This document shows, one piece after another, positions 1 through 8,266 of a stretch of 64,000 nucleotides of DNA. Source of the stretch: Spirosoma agri (lineage in GTDB: Bacteria; Bacteroidota; Bacteroidia; Cytophagales; Spirosomataceae); contig NZ_JAAGNZ010000001.1 in NCBI RefSeq assembly GCF_010747415.1, positions 496,001 through 560,000 on the forward strand, given 5' to 3'. The stretch's first letter is position 1; each line of letters opens with the position of its first letter. Below the pieces are notes generated by a model. It did not search any database. It saw only the letters and a list, made by a program, of their open reading frames with translations, and was not told the DNA's origin. The translations under genes and the position numbers were made by a program.

Positions 1-592
1 CGGCCAGACTGAGTAGCTGTGGCAGCTTGCCGAAGTACAGGAGTGAGGCTGATTTTAGCCCTTCAATATTACCCCCATACGGAATCAGGTTCAGATATAA
101 CTGAAGGATCTCATCCTTGGAGTAATGAAGTTCCAGCTGCAACGCCCGAAACAGCTCGATGGCTTTATTCCCGTAGGTTCGCTGGCGGGGTTCCAGCAGC
201 CGAATGGTCTGCATCGTTATGGTCGAAGCCCCTGACGTTCGCCGACCCGACACAAAATTCCGGCCCGCAGCTCGCAGCATGGATACCGGGTTGAACCCAA
301 CATGATACCGGAAGTATTTGTCTTCCTTGAACAAAATCGCGTCGCGGAGAGTAGGAGTAATCTCGGGAAGCTCGACGTAGAGTCGCCATTTGTCGTCGCG
401 GCTCAGAAACGCATGCAGAATGTCCCCATCACGAGCGGTGATTACGGTAGAATACGCAACGCTGGTGTTGAGCGGGTATAGAAAATCGATACTCAGAAAC
501 CCCATTGTGACGACAAACAGGACCTTCACGAAACGTGGTTTCCAGATTCGTTTGGCAATGCCGCAAACGTTTCCCAATATTGACCGACCCAT
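1..592 (-). CDS. pbpC: Penicillin-binding protein 1C, N-terminal part (cut by window edge)
   Basis: Partial: about 197 codons are visible, and the frame runs off the left edge. The product should be a bifunctional peptidoglycan glycosyltransferase/transpeptidase anchored in the inner membrane. A basic N-terminus is followed by one membrane segment (about residues 22-40). Then come the GT51 signatures: the catalytic-Glu region FKEDKYFRYHVG, the motif TSGASTITMQ, and the stretch EILQLYLNLIPYGGNIEG. The N-I-E-G after the PYGG turn is typical of PBP1C rather than PBP1A. The start at 590-592 (ATG) is the first Met before the membrane segment. It is divergent from the nuclease gene at 667. The transpeptidase domain lies outside the window. 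Confidence 0.85.
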   Translation of the reverse strand, partial: MGRSILGNVCGIAKRIWKPRFVKVLFVVTMGFLSIDFLYPLNTSVAYSTVITARDGDILHAFLSRDDKWRLYVELPEITPTLRDAILFKEDKYFRYHVGFNPVSMLRAAGRNFVSGRRTSGASTITMQTIRLLEPRQRTYGNKAIELFRALQLELHYSKDEILQLYLNLIPYGGNIEGLKSASLLYFGKLPQLLSLA

Positions 593-666
593 AGGTGTTC
601 TTGTTCCTTAAAAACAACCGCAAAAATCAACGAAATTCCTTAACCAACGAAACCATACATTAAACG

Positions 667-2061
667 ATGACGATTCAGTTTTTCGGGGCAGCCCGCACCG
701 TAACCGGTAGCAAACACCTGATCACCACGGCCACAGGCACACAAATTCTGCTCGACTGCGGACTATTTCAGGGTATCAATACGGATGAACTGAACCAACA
801 GTTCGGCTTCGATCCGGCACAGGTCGATTACATGGTGTTGTCACATGCGCACATTGACCACACAGGCCTGATACCCCGGCTGGTGCGTCAGGGGTTTAGC
901 GGACCCATTTACACAACTTCGGCTACCATCGATCTGTGCGAGGTTATGCTGATGGATAGTGCCCGCATTCAGGAACGCGACCTCGAACGGGTCAATGAAC
1001 GACGTCAGCGCCGGAATCAGCCCGAACTCGACGCACTTTACGATGAAGCGGACGTACAGCGGGCACTGGATCAGATGAAGCCGGTTGATTATAATGTACC
1101 ATTCGCTATTTGCGACGAGGTAACTGGGCTATTAACCGATGCGGGTCACCTGCTCGGAAGCGCGTCTGTAAGCCTGACAATTCGCGAAAATGGGGCCGAA
1201 AAACAATTGTTTTTTAGTGGCGATATTGGTCGGCCCGACGACAAAATTCTTCGGTCACCCCAACCGTTTCCACAGGCTGATTACATTATCTGCGAATCAA
1301 CCTACGGCGACCGTCTTCACGAAGCCGAACCCGACATGAAAGCCCATTTGTTGCGCATTGTTCAGGAAACCTGCGTGGAGAAGCGCGGTAAGCTGATCAT
1401 TCCTGCCTTTGCCGTTGACCGGACCCAGGAGTTGATTTATGCGCTGGATCAATTGTCGAGCGAAGGCCGTTTGCCTAAACTGCCGGTGTATATCGACAGC
1501 CCGATGTCGGTAAAAGCGACGCAGGTAATGCGCGACCACGAAGAAGATTTTAATCCCGATATTCTGGGTTATGCCAAAAAAGATGGCGATCCATTCGATT
1601 TTCCAAACCTGCATTACGTTGCCGATGTAGAGGGGTCAAAAGCCATCAACAACAATAACGAGCCCTGCATCATTATCGCGCCATCGGGTATGGCTGAGGC
1701 TGGCCGTATCAAGCACCATATTAAAAATAACATCGAAAAGCCGAACACCACCATTTTGCTGGTCGGTTATGCCTCGCCGAATAGTCTGGGTGGGGCGCTC
1801 AAGCGGGGCGATAAGGAAGTGACTATCTTCGGTGACCGATACCATGTGACGGCTAACATCGAGATCATGGATTCGTTCTCGGCTCATGCGGACTACCGGG
1901 AGATGCTTCATTTTCTGAGTTGCCAGGACCCGACGCGCGTTAAAACGGTATTTCTGGTACACGGCGACTACGACAAGCAGGTGATCTGGAAAGGCAAACT
2001 ACAGGCGGCTGGTTTCAACCACGTCGAAATACCTGATATGAAGGAAAAAGCAAGTTTATGA
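667..2061 (+). CDS. MBL-fold/beta-CASP nuclease (YSH1/CPSF73-like exonuclease)
   Basis: A 464-residue protein of the metallo-beta-lactamase/beta-CASP family, which cleaves RNA using two zinc ions. The MBL metal motif is HAHIDHTG (H60, H62, D64, H65). Later come the SGDIGR segment, the beta-CASP stretch GMAEAGRIKHH (about residues 344-354), and the C-terminal motif SFSAHADY with H407. Length and order fit the COG1236 type found widely in bacteria, where the cellular RNA substrate is usually unknown. It is divergent from pbpC and appears monocistronic, followed by a hairpin at 2103-2127. The start at 667 is an ATG immediately before the conserved beta-strand TIQFFGAARTVTGS. Confidence 0.9.
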   Translation: MTIQFFGAARTVTGSKHLITTATGTQILLDCGLFQGINTDELNQQFGFDPAQVDYMVLSHAHIDHTGLIPRLVRQGFSGPIYTTSATIDLCEVMLMDSARIQERDLERVNERRQRRNQPELDALYDEADVQRALDQMKPVDYNVPFAICDEVTGLLTDAGHLLGSASVSLTIRENGAEKQLFFSGDIGRPDDKILRSPQPFPQADYIICESTYGDRLHEAEPDMKAHLLRIVQETCVEKRGKLIIPAFAVDRTQELIYALDQLSSEGRLPKLPVYIDSPMSVKATQVMRDHEEDFNPDILGYAKKDGDPFDFPNLHYVADVEGSKAINNNNEPCIIIAPSGMAEAGRIKHHIKNNIEKPNTTILLVGYASPNSLGGALKRGDKEVTIFGDRYHVTANIEIMDSFSAHADYREMLHFLSCQDPTRVKTVFLVHGDYDKQVIWKGKLQAAGFNHVEIPDMKEKASL

Positions 2062-2100
2062 CTATCGTCAACAGGTTGAATCAGGAGTCGTGAGCAATAA

Positions 2101-2135
2101 AAAACCCCGGCACTAAAAACCGGGGTTGAAAAAAA
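2101..2135. terminator. Bidirectional intrinsic terminator
   Basis: Inverted repeat with 8-bp perfect arms AACCCCGG (2103-2110) and CCGGGGTT (2120-2127). An A-run lies on its left and GAAAAAAATAAG on its right. It sits between the plus-strand nuclease gene and the convergent small gene ending at 2156. The A-run gives a U-tract for minus-strand transcripts, so it probably serves the small gene best. Confidence 0.6.
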
Positions 2136-2155
2136 TAAGAACCGGGACAGCCTTG

Positions 2156-2371
2156 TCAGGTAAAACGGACTCGGGAAAAGCCCCGTGTGAAGCGACGGTT
2201 CAATACGACACGATACATTTTGCCAAACTGGGCATAACACCAACTCCGAAGTTGCCTTACTTCTTTTGGAATAAGCATTTTGATAGCTTTGGCCAATTCT
2301 TTTTCGAATAATCCTTTGTCAAAACTAACCTTCTGAAGGATGGTTTTGATATACTCAAGCATGGAAAGCAT
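2156..2371 (-). CDS. Small basic hypothetical protein, 71 aa
   Basis: I do not recognise a named family. It is a 71-residue basic protein. The first half is likely an amphipathic helix (LEYIKTILQKVSFDKGLFEKEL) and the second half is rich in Arg and Phe (VVLNRRFTRGFSRVRF). It has no signal peptide or membrane segment. It lies alone between two plus-strand genes, followed by the hairpin at 2103-2127, which suggests a real transcription unit. An in-frame Met at 2362 (MLEYIKT) is an alternative start. Its helical, basic make-up would suit a nucleic-acid- or ribosome-associated role, but that is speculation. Confidence 0.6.
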   Translation of the reverse strand: MLSMLEYIKTILQKVSFDKGLFEKELAKAIKMLIPKEVRQLRSWCYAQFGKMYRVVLNRRFTRGFSRVRFT

Positions 2372-2490
2372 GGTATGTCATTTTTGTCGGTTATGAAGCT
2401 TATGGATACTGGAAAAGGTTGACTGCTTCGTTCTAATAGGGTATATTATCCGTAACGGCTTACTTTGTGATTTGTTGCTCAAAAATAACA

Positions 2491-3942
2491 ATGTCGATTG
2501 CAATATTCCGCATATTTTTTGTATTATTTTATTTTGCGTCTGTCGCAGGATTCAGCCAAACGGTTGAAAATGAATTGACTATTGAGTTGGGCCAAACTAA
2601 TTTTCCGATTGAACGGCCTTTCACGATTTCCGTCATCATCCCAAACAGCGACACGCGCCCGTCCATTACCTTTCCGGACATTGTCGGTTTTACCAAAAAA
2701 GGGATGTCGGCTAGCGTTACGCCGAGCGAAATTGGTGGAAAAACAATTACTAATCAAGTCATTACGCAAAATTATCAGGCGCGTACTCCTGGTCGCTTCC
2801 GGGTGCCTCCCTTCAGCATAAAGGTCAACGACGAGACGGTACAGTCGGAAGGGACAATGCTGGTGGTTCGTGCGTCCGCTACGACCACTGCTCCCGTCAA
2901 TGTGACGACCACCGCCCTTGTTTCGCCACCTAATGGGGCGGCTTTTTTGTCACTTCGGTCTTCGCAGTCCAGAATATATACGGGCGAAAGCATCGCGCTC
3001 ACGTTGTCGTTTTTTGTGGCCGATAATTATCCGTATAAGCTGAATTTTACGGCGCTGGATAAGCAGATGCAGGCTATCACAAAAAAGATTCGTCCGGCCA
3101 ATGCGTGGGAAGAAAACCTGAACATAACCGAGCTGAACCCAAACCCGGTGCTGGTGGGCGGAAAGAAATTTCGGGAGTATCGACTGTATCAATCCGTCTT
3201 TTTCCCGTTGTCGAATCAATCGCTCAAGTTGCCTGCTGTAACGCTCTGGCTAGGCAAAGAGCCGATCGTTGGTCCGCCATCGGCCAAGCCTGAAACGATC
3301 GCGTTCACCAGTAAACCCGTTACCATCGCGATTCGTCCCTTACCTGCTCACCCGCTGCGTGGTCGAGTGCCCGTGGGGTCGTTTCGGCTGGAGGAAGGCC
3401 TCGAACGGCAGCGGGTCAGCGTTGGTCAGAGTGTCCGCTACACATTTGCAGTAACGGGTGAGGGTAATATTGCTACGCTTCCGGCGCCGGAAACGCTCAG
3501 TGATACGGCTAGTATTGATGTATTTCCCCCTAAAGAACGCCACACGGTTACCAATTCAGGCGTTGACGTGACGGGCAATAAGACGTTTACGTACTTTATC
3601 GTTCCCCATCAGAATGGGGTCGTTTCGCTGGCTAATCGCTTTCAGTGGATTTATTTTAACCCCAAAACAGCCCGTTACGATACCCTGCGGCCACGGTTGC
3701 AAATGCAGGTAGGTGGTAAAGCAGACGCGGTAGCCGTCAACTCAACCGTTCAGGCGTCTTTGTCAGGAACAACCGGCGAAACCGTACCGGGAACATCGAT
3801 GGGGGACTCGTTATATGCGGGTATTGAAGCAATCGATAGTACGCAGCAGCCAATGAGCATTACGGTTTTAATTCGCAGTATTGCCAATGTGTTGATTGCA
3901 TTAATGCTATTAGGGATGATCTTTGTATTTTTCAAGAAATAA
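2491..3942 (+). CDS. BatD-like protein (oxygen-tolerance family), short form
   Basis: An envelope protein of the BatD family, known from Bacteroides 'aerotolerance' operons. An N-terminal signal peptide (FFVLFYFASVAGFSQ) is followed by beta-rich repeats starting ENELTIELGQTNFPIERPFT. A single C-terminal membrane helix (about residues 455-480) ends in FFKK. The longer frame opens with GTG at 2467, but the ATG at 2491 gives a proper signal peptide. At 483 residues it stops right after the membrane helix, without the cytosolic extension many BatD proteins carry. No batA, batB, batC or batE gene lies nearby; downstream is aroC, 92 bp away. The family assignment is good, but a role in this organism is unknown. 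Confidence 0.75.
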   Translation: MSIAIFRIFFVLFYFASVAGFSQTVENELTIELGQTNFPIERPFTISVIIPNSDTRPSITFPDIVGFTKKGMSASVTPSEIGGKTITNQVITQNYQARTPGRFRVPPFSIKVNDETVQSEGTMLVVRASATTTAPVNVTTTALVSPPNGAAFLSLRSSQSRIYTGESIALTLSFFVADNYPYKLNFTALDKQMQAITKKIRPANAWEENLNITELNPNPVLVGGKKFREYRLYQSVFFPLSNQSLKLPAVTLWLGKEPIVGPPSAKPETIAFTSKPVTIAIRPLPAHPLRGRVPVGSFRLEEGLERQRVSVGQSVRYTFAVTGEGNIATLPAPETLSDTASIDVFPPKERHTVTNSGVDVTGNKTFTYFIVPHQNGVVSLANRFQWIYFNPKTARYDTLRPRLQMQVGGKADAVAVNSTVQASLSGTTGETVPGTSMGDSLYAGIEAIDSTQQPMSITVLIRSIANVLIALMLLGMIFVFFKK

Positions 3943-4034
3943 ACGAGTGGATTTTAGCAGCTACGATTTAGATAACGGACAGTACTTATAGTCTTACGTA
4001 TCTACTAACCAGTGGCTAACATCGATAAATAAGC

Positions 4035-5114
4035 ATGAGCAGTACCTACGGAACACTATTCAAAATCTCAACCTTCGGTGAATCACATGGCCCCGGCATT
4101 GGCGTTGTTATAGATGGTTGCCCAGCCGGATTGTCGTTCGATACGGATTTTATTCAGCATGAACTGGACCGTCGCAAGCCGGGCCAGTCCAGAATTACGA
4201 CCCAACGGCGGGAAGCCGACGAATTTGAGGTACTGTCGGGCGTATTTGACGGAAAGACGCAGGGAACGCCCATTGCGCTGTTGATTCGAAATACTGACCA
4301 GCGTAGTAAAGACTACGGCCACATTTCTGAGCAGTTCAGACCATCCCATGCGGATTATACCTACCAGACCAAGTACGGCTCCCGTGATTACCGGGGCGGT
4401 GGGCGGTCGTCGGCGCGCGAAACAGCTGCGCGGGTGGCTGCTGGTGCTGTAGCCAAGCTACTTTTGACGCAGCTGGGCGTTCAGGTTCGGGCGTATGTGT
4501 CGCAGGTCGGTACGCTGAAACTCGAAAAACAATATTCGGAGTTAAATCTGGCGCTGGCCGAAGAAAATGCAGTGCGCTGTCCCGATCCCGAAACGGCTGA
4601 ACGCATGTTTCAGTACATCGACGAAATTCGTAAACAGGGCGACTCGATCGGGGGTGTTGTCGACTGTGTGGTGACCGGTGTTCCGGCTGGCTGGGGCGAA
4701 CCCGTTTTTGATAAACTCCACGCTGAACTGGGCAAAGCGATGCTGAGTATCAACGCCGTAAAAGGATTTGAATACGGTAGTGGGTTTGCCGGCGTAGAGT
4801 TACGTGGATCACAGCATAACGACGAATTTTACACGGATGAGCACGGTCGTGTCCGGACAAAGACGAATCTATCCGGTGGTATTCAGGGGGGAATCAGCAA
4901 TGGCGAAGCGATCTATTTCCGCACGGCTTTTAAACCCGTCGCGACCATCATGCAGGATCAGGACAGCGTTGATGTACATGGGCAGGCGGTGACCGTTTCG
5001 GGCAAGGGACGCCACGATCCCTGCGTAGTGCCACGGGCGGTGCCCATCGTTGAAGCGATGGCGGCCCTGGTTCTGATCGACATGTACCTGCGTAACAAGG
5101 CCGCACAGATCTGA
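4035..5114 (+). CDS. aroC: Chorismate synthase
   Basis: Catalyses the last shikimate-pathway step, 5-enolpyruvylshikimate-3-phosphate to chorismate, using reduced FMN. It is full length (359 residues) with family motifs in order: [19 protein letters not shown] near the N-terminus, [19 protein letters not shown] at about 116-135, and [14 protein letters not shown] near the C-terminus. The start at 4035 ([22 protein letters not shown]) matches the universal N-terminus. It is probably its own transcription unit, and the convergent small membrane-protein gene ends 18 bp downstream. Confidence 0.97.
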   Translation: MSSTYGTLFKISTFGESHGPGIGVVIDGCPAGLSFDTDFIQHELDRRKPGQSRITTQRREADEFEVLSGVFDGKTQGTPIALLIRNTDQRSKDYGHISEQFRPSHADYTYQTKYGSRDYRGGGRSSARETAARVAAGAVAKLLLTQLGVQVRAYVSQVGTLKLEKQYSELNLALAEENAVRCPDPETAERMFQYIDEIRKQGDSIGGVVDCVVTGVPAGWGEPVFDKLHAELGKAMLSINAVKGFEYGSGFAGVELRGSQHNDEFYTDEHGRVRTKTNLSGGIQGGISNGEAIYFRTAFKPVATIMQDQDSVDVHGQAVTVSGKGRHDPCVVPRAVPIVEAMAALVLIDMYLRNKAAQI

Positions 5115-5132
5115 TAAGCGTAGCCAGAGGGG

Positions 5133-5336
5133 CTATTTTTTCTTCAGAACGGACTGCATAATGGCAAAACCCAGAAAGCCGAATCCAGCCGCCTGACCCA
5201 GAATGCCGAGCGTCAGTAAGGTTCCGGCTGCGTCTGAGTTGGTTTTTCTGGCCCATGCGCCAAGGAGCAGCAGCAGAATACCGACAAACCAGAAGCCAGC
5301 GGCCAGTAAAACGAATTTATTTTTGATCGTGACCAT
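5133..5336 (-). CDS. Small two-helix membrane protein, 67 aa
   Basis: A 67-residue hydrophobic protein with two predicted membrane helices (about residues 8-28 and 38-60). They are separated by a short polar loop (ARKTNSDAAG), and the tail is basic (LKKK). No named family is recognised. It is convergent with aroC and divergent from the ApbE gene (121 bp between starts). The membrane-protein composition and clean start (ATG, MVTIKNKF) support a real gene. The longer plus-strand reading frame over this interval is treated as noise. Confidence 0.6.
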   Translation of the reverse strand: MVTIKNKFVLLAAGFWFVGILLLLLGAWARKTNSDAAGTLLTLGILGQAAGFGFLGFAIMQSVLKKK

Positions 5337-5457
5337 AGTACGATTAGCTGTCTTTTTGCTTAACGCGGTGGCGCGGTTTCAGGCAAAAACCGTGGTTTGC
5401 CGGATAAAGTTACACGATAAACGATTATTGCGAACGACGGTATACTACAGACGGGTG

Positions 5458-6450
5458 ATGCTGGTCCTGTTTGTGAGCGTGTTGGTGCCTGTTTTGGGTA
5501 ATTCTCAGCCAACGACGCGTCGCTTTTCCTTCCATCGGGGTTTGATGGGTACGCAGTTTACCGTAATTCTTTACGCGGCAGACAGCCTGAGCGCCCGGCG
5601 CGCCAATGAAGCCGTTTCGGCGAGAATGGATTCGCTCAATCAGATCATGAGCGATTACTTGGACGGTTCCGAAATCAATCGGTTATCGGCCACGAGCGGT
5701 TCCGGAAAATGGACACCCGTATCGGCGGAGTTATTTGATGTGCTGCAGAAGGCGCAGACGATCGCCAAACGCTCGCACGGACGCTTCGACCCAACAGTCG
5801 GTCCGCTATCGCAACTGTGGCGACGTGCTGTTCGTCGGAAGGAGTTTCCCACGGCAAAGGTGCTTAGAAAAGCCCGGCGGTTGGTGGGTTATCGACTGAT
5901 GGAATTAGATTCGAAAAAACAGTCGGTCAGGCTTCGGCGGGCGGGCATGCGGTTGGATGTGGGTGGTATTGGTCAGGGATTTGCCATCGATGAAGCGATA
6001 AAGGTACTGCACCAACACGGTATTCGTTCGGCGTTGTTTGATATTGGGGGCGACATTCTCGTAGGTGATGCCCCGCCCGACAGACCAGAAGGCTGGCGCG
6101 TTGGCATTGGTTCAGGTAAAGCCGGAGCGATAGATACCACCTCACTATTCCTGAAGAATGCAGCCATAACCACCTCCGGCGACATGTACCGGTTTCTGGA
6201 GCACAACGGTCGGCGTTATTCGCATATTATGGACCCACGCTCTGGGCTGGGCATGCCTTATTTTGTGCAGGCTACTGTGCTGTCTCCCGACGGGTACCAT
6301 GCCGACGCACTCACGAAAGTATTCAGCGTGGCTGGACTGCGTAAAAGTCGACGACTGATCAGCCGATGGCCAGGGACAAAACTATTGATCCGTGAAAACA
6401 AATCCGGTCGACTGCGCGAGTGGCGATCTGCCGATTTTCCAACTAATTGA
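5458..6450 (+). CDS. apbE: FAD:protein FMN transferase
   Basis: Transfers FMN from FAD to Thr/Ser side chains of exported flavoproteins, for example Na+-NQR or Rnf subunits. It is 330 residues and starts with a signal peptide ending near LGNSQP. The ApbE core begins at FSFHRGLMGTQFTVILY. Later come MRLDVGGIGQGFAIDEA (FAD/metal-binding region), SALFDIGGDILVG, and SHIMDPRSGLGMP near the C-terminus. The open frame extends to 5203, but that part overlaps the opposite-strand small gene and has no family similarity. ATG 5458 gives a normal ApbE length. No obvious target flavoprotein lies beside it. Confidence 0.9.
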   Translation: MLVLFVSVLVPVLGNSQPTTRRFSFHRGLMGTQFTVILYAADSLSARRANEAVSARMDSLNQIMSDYLDGSEINRLSATSGSGKWTPVSAELFDVLQKAQTIAKRSHGRFDPTVGPLSQLWRRAVRRKEFPTAKVLRKARRLVGYRLMELDSKKQSVRLRRAGMRLDVGGIGQGFAIDEAIKVLHQHGIRSALFDIGGDILVGDAPPDRPEGWRVGIGSGKAGAIDTTSLFLKNAAITTSGDMYRFLEHNGRRYSHIMDPRSGLGMPYFVQATVLSPDGYHADALTKVFSVAGLRKSRRLISRWPGTKLLIRENKSGRLREWRSADFPTN

Positions 6451-6605
6451 GAATTGTCACTACTATCAATAGCGGGATAAATCTGTTTATAGATCTGTGG
6501 ATTAGTCTCTGGATGCGCTCACAAGAAGTTTTGGGATAAGCCTTGTTTCGTCAAGTAGCAGGCTCTTCATTGGTGCTTTACTGAGCAACTATTGACCCAA
6601 TACAC

Positions 6606-8174
6606 ATGCTAACTCCACTTCATACGGGTGTTCTGCTGGTAGGGGCAGGCCCGACGGGTCTTGCACTAGCCTGTCAACTCACTCGGCTGGGCGTTGATTT
6701 TATCCTGATCGATGCGGGAGCAGGGATCACGCCTTATTCCAAAGCCATCGGTGTACAGGCCCGTACGCTGGAAATCTACGATCAGATCGGCCTGGCTGAC
6801 CCCCTGATCGAAAAAGGGATTATTGCCGAAAAAGCCAAATTAATTGAAGGCGGTGAGGTACGCGGGACGATTGAACTAGCCACGATTGGGCAGGGACAAA
6901 GCCCTCACCCTTTTCTGCTGCTGGTCGAGCAGAACCAGCATGAGCAATTACTCTATACCTTTCTGGAGGAACACGGTAACTCCGTTCAGTGGCAGACAAC
7001 CCTAAAGGAATTTTCGCAAACCGATCAGCAGGTTACCGCGCATGTTGTGACGAATGGTGGCGATGAGCAGATAATCACGGCTACGTATATGGTCGGTTGC
7101 GACGGTGCTCATAGTGTTGTTCGTCGTGGACTTGGTCTGTCTTTTGCCGGAAGTACCATGGAACGTCTCTTCTATGTAGCCGATGTGGTGATCGACTGGC
7201 AGTATGACCACAATTCGGTTATGATCTGTCTGGCTAAAGCAACACTAGCGGCTTTCTTTCCACTCCCCGGCACCAACCGTTACCGGATCGTCGGTACATT
7301 TCCCGAAGGCGATCAGCACGAAGCGGGTGACATAGTATACCAGACGATTGAGCAGCAACTGAAAACCGATACCAAACTGGCCCTCGACATTACACAGGTG
7401 AATTGGTTTTCCACCTATAAAGTGCATTCCCGACGTGTCAGCGCATTTTCTGAGGGCCGTTGTTTTGTCGCGGGTGATGCTGCGCACATCCATACGCCCG
7501 CTGGTGCGCAGGGGATGAACACCGGCATTCAGGATGGGTATAATCTGGCCTGGAAATTGGCGCTCGTGCTGAAGCATCAGGCTAACGAAGGCTTGCTGGC
7601 AACGTATAACCAGGAACGTGGCGAAAATGCCAAGCATTTGCTCGATACCACTGATCGTATGTTTGAGTTTGGTGCAAGCCCTGACTGGTTTCTAACATTC
7701 TTACGCACACACATTATCCCGCATGTTGCCCATTTTGTGATGGGTCTTGATGCAGTTAAGAAGGCCGTTTTTCCGTTGATTTCACAGATAGGCATCAACT
7801 ACCGATCGAGTTCGCTGAGCCGATCCAATGACGATTTTTTGAATATCAAAGCTGGGGATCGCATGCCTTATTTTCTGGTCAATGGAGAAAGTATATTCAA
7901 TGTACTGCGCAACCCGAAATTTCATCTTATTCGCGTTCAGAATGAACCAGATACGAATCGGGCAGAATTAAATGAGCTACTGACGCGTAATCCTTCGCTG
8001 TTGAACTATCACCAGGTCCCGCTTTCCGCCGATGTACAGACCCTGTTTGGCACGAAGGAGTCGTTCAGTATCCTGCTCCGACCCGACAATTACATCGCAC
8101 GGATCGACCAATCAGATTCGCTTACGCCGATCAGAAACTACCTGGCTGAAACGATTGGTGTTTCTCTTGGCTAA
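6606..8174 (+). CDS. FAD-dependent aromatic hydroxylase-type monooxygenase
   Basis: A 522-residue flavoprotein of the PF01494 (PheA/TfdB, UbiH-like) class, using NAD(P)H and O2 to hydroxylate a small, probably aromatic or polyketide-like, substrate. The Rossmann FAD motif is GAGPTGLALACQL (about residues 13-25). Next is the DG motif in GCDGAHSVVR (about 161-170), then the GD motif in FVAGDAAHIHTPAGAQGMNT (about 289-308). The C-terminal about 130 residues resemble the thioredoxin-like domain of phenol hydroxylases. It stands alone with no pathway genes around it, so the substrate cannot be inferred. It is convergent with the following oxidoreductase gene. Confidence 0.88.
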   Translation: MLTPLHTGVLLVGAGPTGLALACQLTRLGVDFILIDAGAGITPYSKAIGVQARTLEIYDQIGLADPLIEKGIIAEKAKLIEGGEVRGTIELATIGQGQSPHPFLLLVEQNQHEQLLYTFLEEHGNSVQWQTTLKEFSQTDQQVTAHVVTNGGDEQIITATYMVGCDGAHSVVRRGLGLSFAGSTMERLFYVADVVIDWQYDHNSVMICLAKATLAAFFPLPGTNRYRIVGTFPEGDQHEAGDIVYQTIEQQLKTDTKLALDITQVNWFSTYKVHSRRVSAFSEGRCFVAGDAAHIHTPAGAQGMNTGIQDGYNLAWKLALVLKHQANEGLLATYNQERGENAKHLLDTTDRMFEFGASPDWFLTFLRTHIIPHVAHFVMGLDAVKKAVFPLISQIGINYRSSSLSRSNDDFLNIKAGDRMPYFLVNGESIFNVLRNPKFHLIRVQNEPDTNRAELNELLTRNPSLLNYHQVPLSADVQTLFGTKESFSILLRPDNYIARIDQSDSLTPIRNYLAETIGVSLG

Positions 8175-8196
8175 GTCAAGTCATCAGGTAAAAAGA

Positions 8197-8244
8197 AACG
8201 CATCCATCGCTTCTGACTATCAATTCAGGCGCGATAGATGCGTT
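8197..8244 (-). terminator. Intrinsic terminator of the Gfo/Idh gene
   Basis: Imperfect 14-bp inverted repeat (8197-8210 with 8231-8244, one mismatch, 20-nt loop) between convergent genes. Read on the minus strand, the right-hand end is followed by TTTCTTTTTACC, a usable U-tract. It therefore mainly terminates the minus-strand oxidoreductase transcript. Confidence 0.6.
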
Positions 8245-8266
8245 GGCATTACATGAGAAGCGATGG

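Noticed and set aside
4035..5114. Possible aromatic-amino-acid or aerotolerance cluster around BatD and aroC
   Set aside because: The genes are of unrelated function, 92 bp apart, with no shared pathway members.
5203..5457. N-terminal extension of the ApbE frame
   Set aside because: It overlaps the opposite-strand small membrane-protein gene and precedes the signal peptide.
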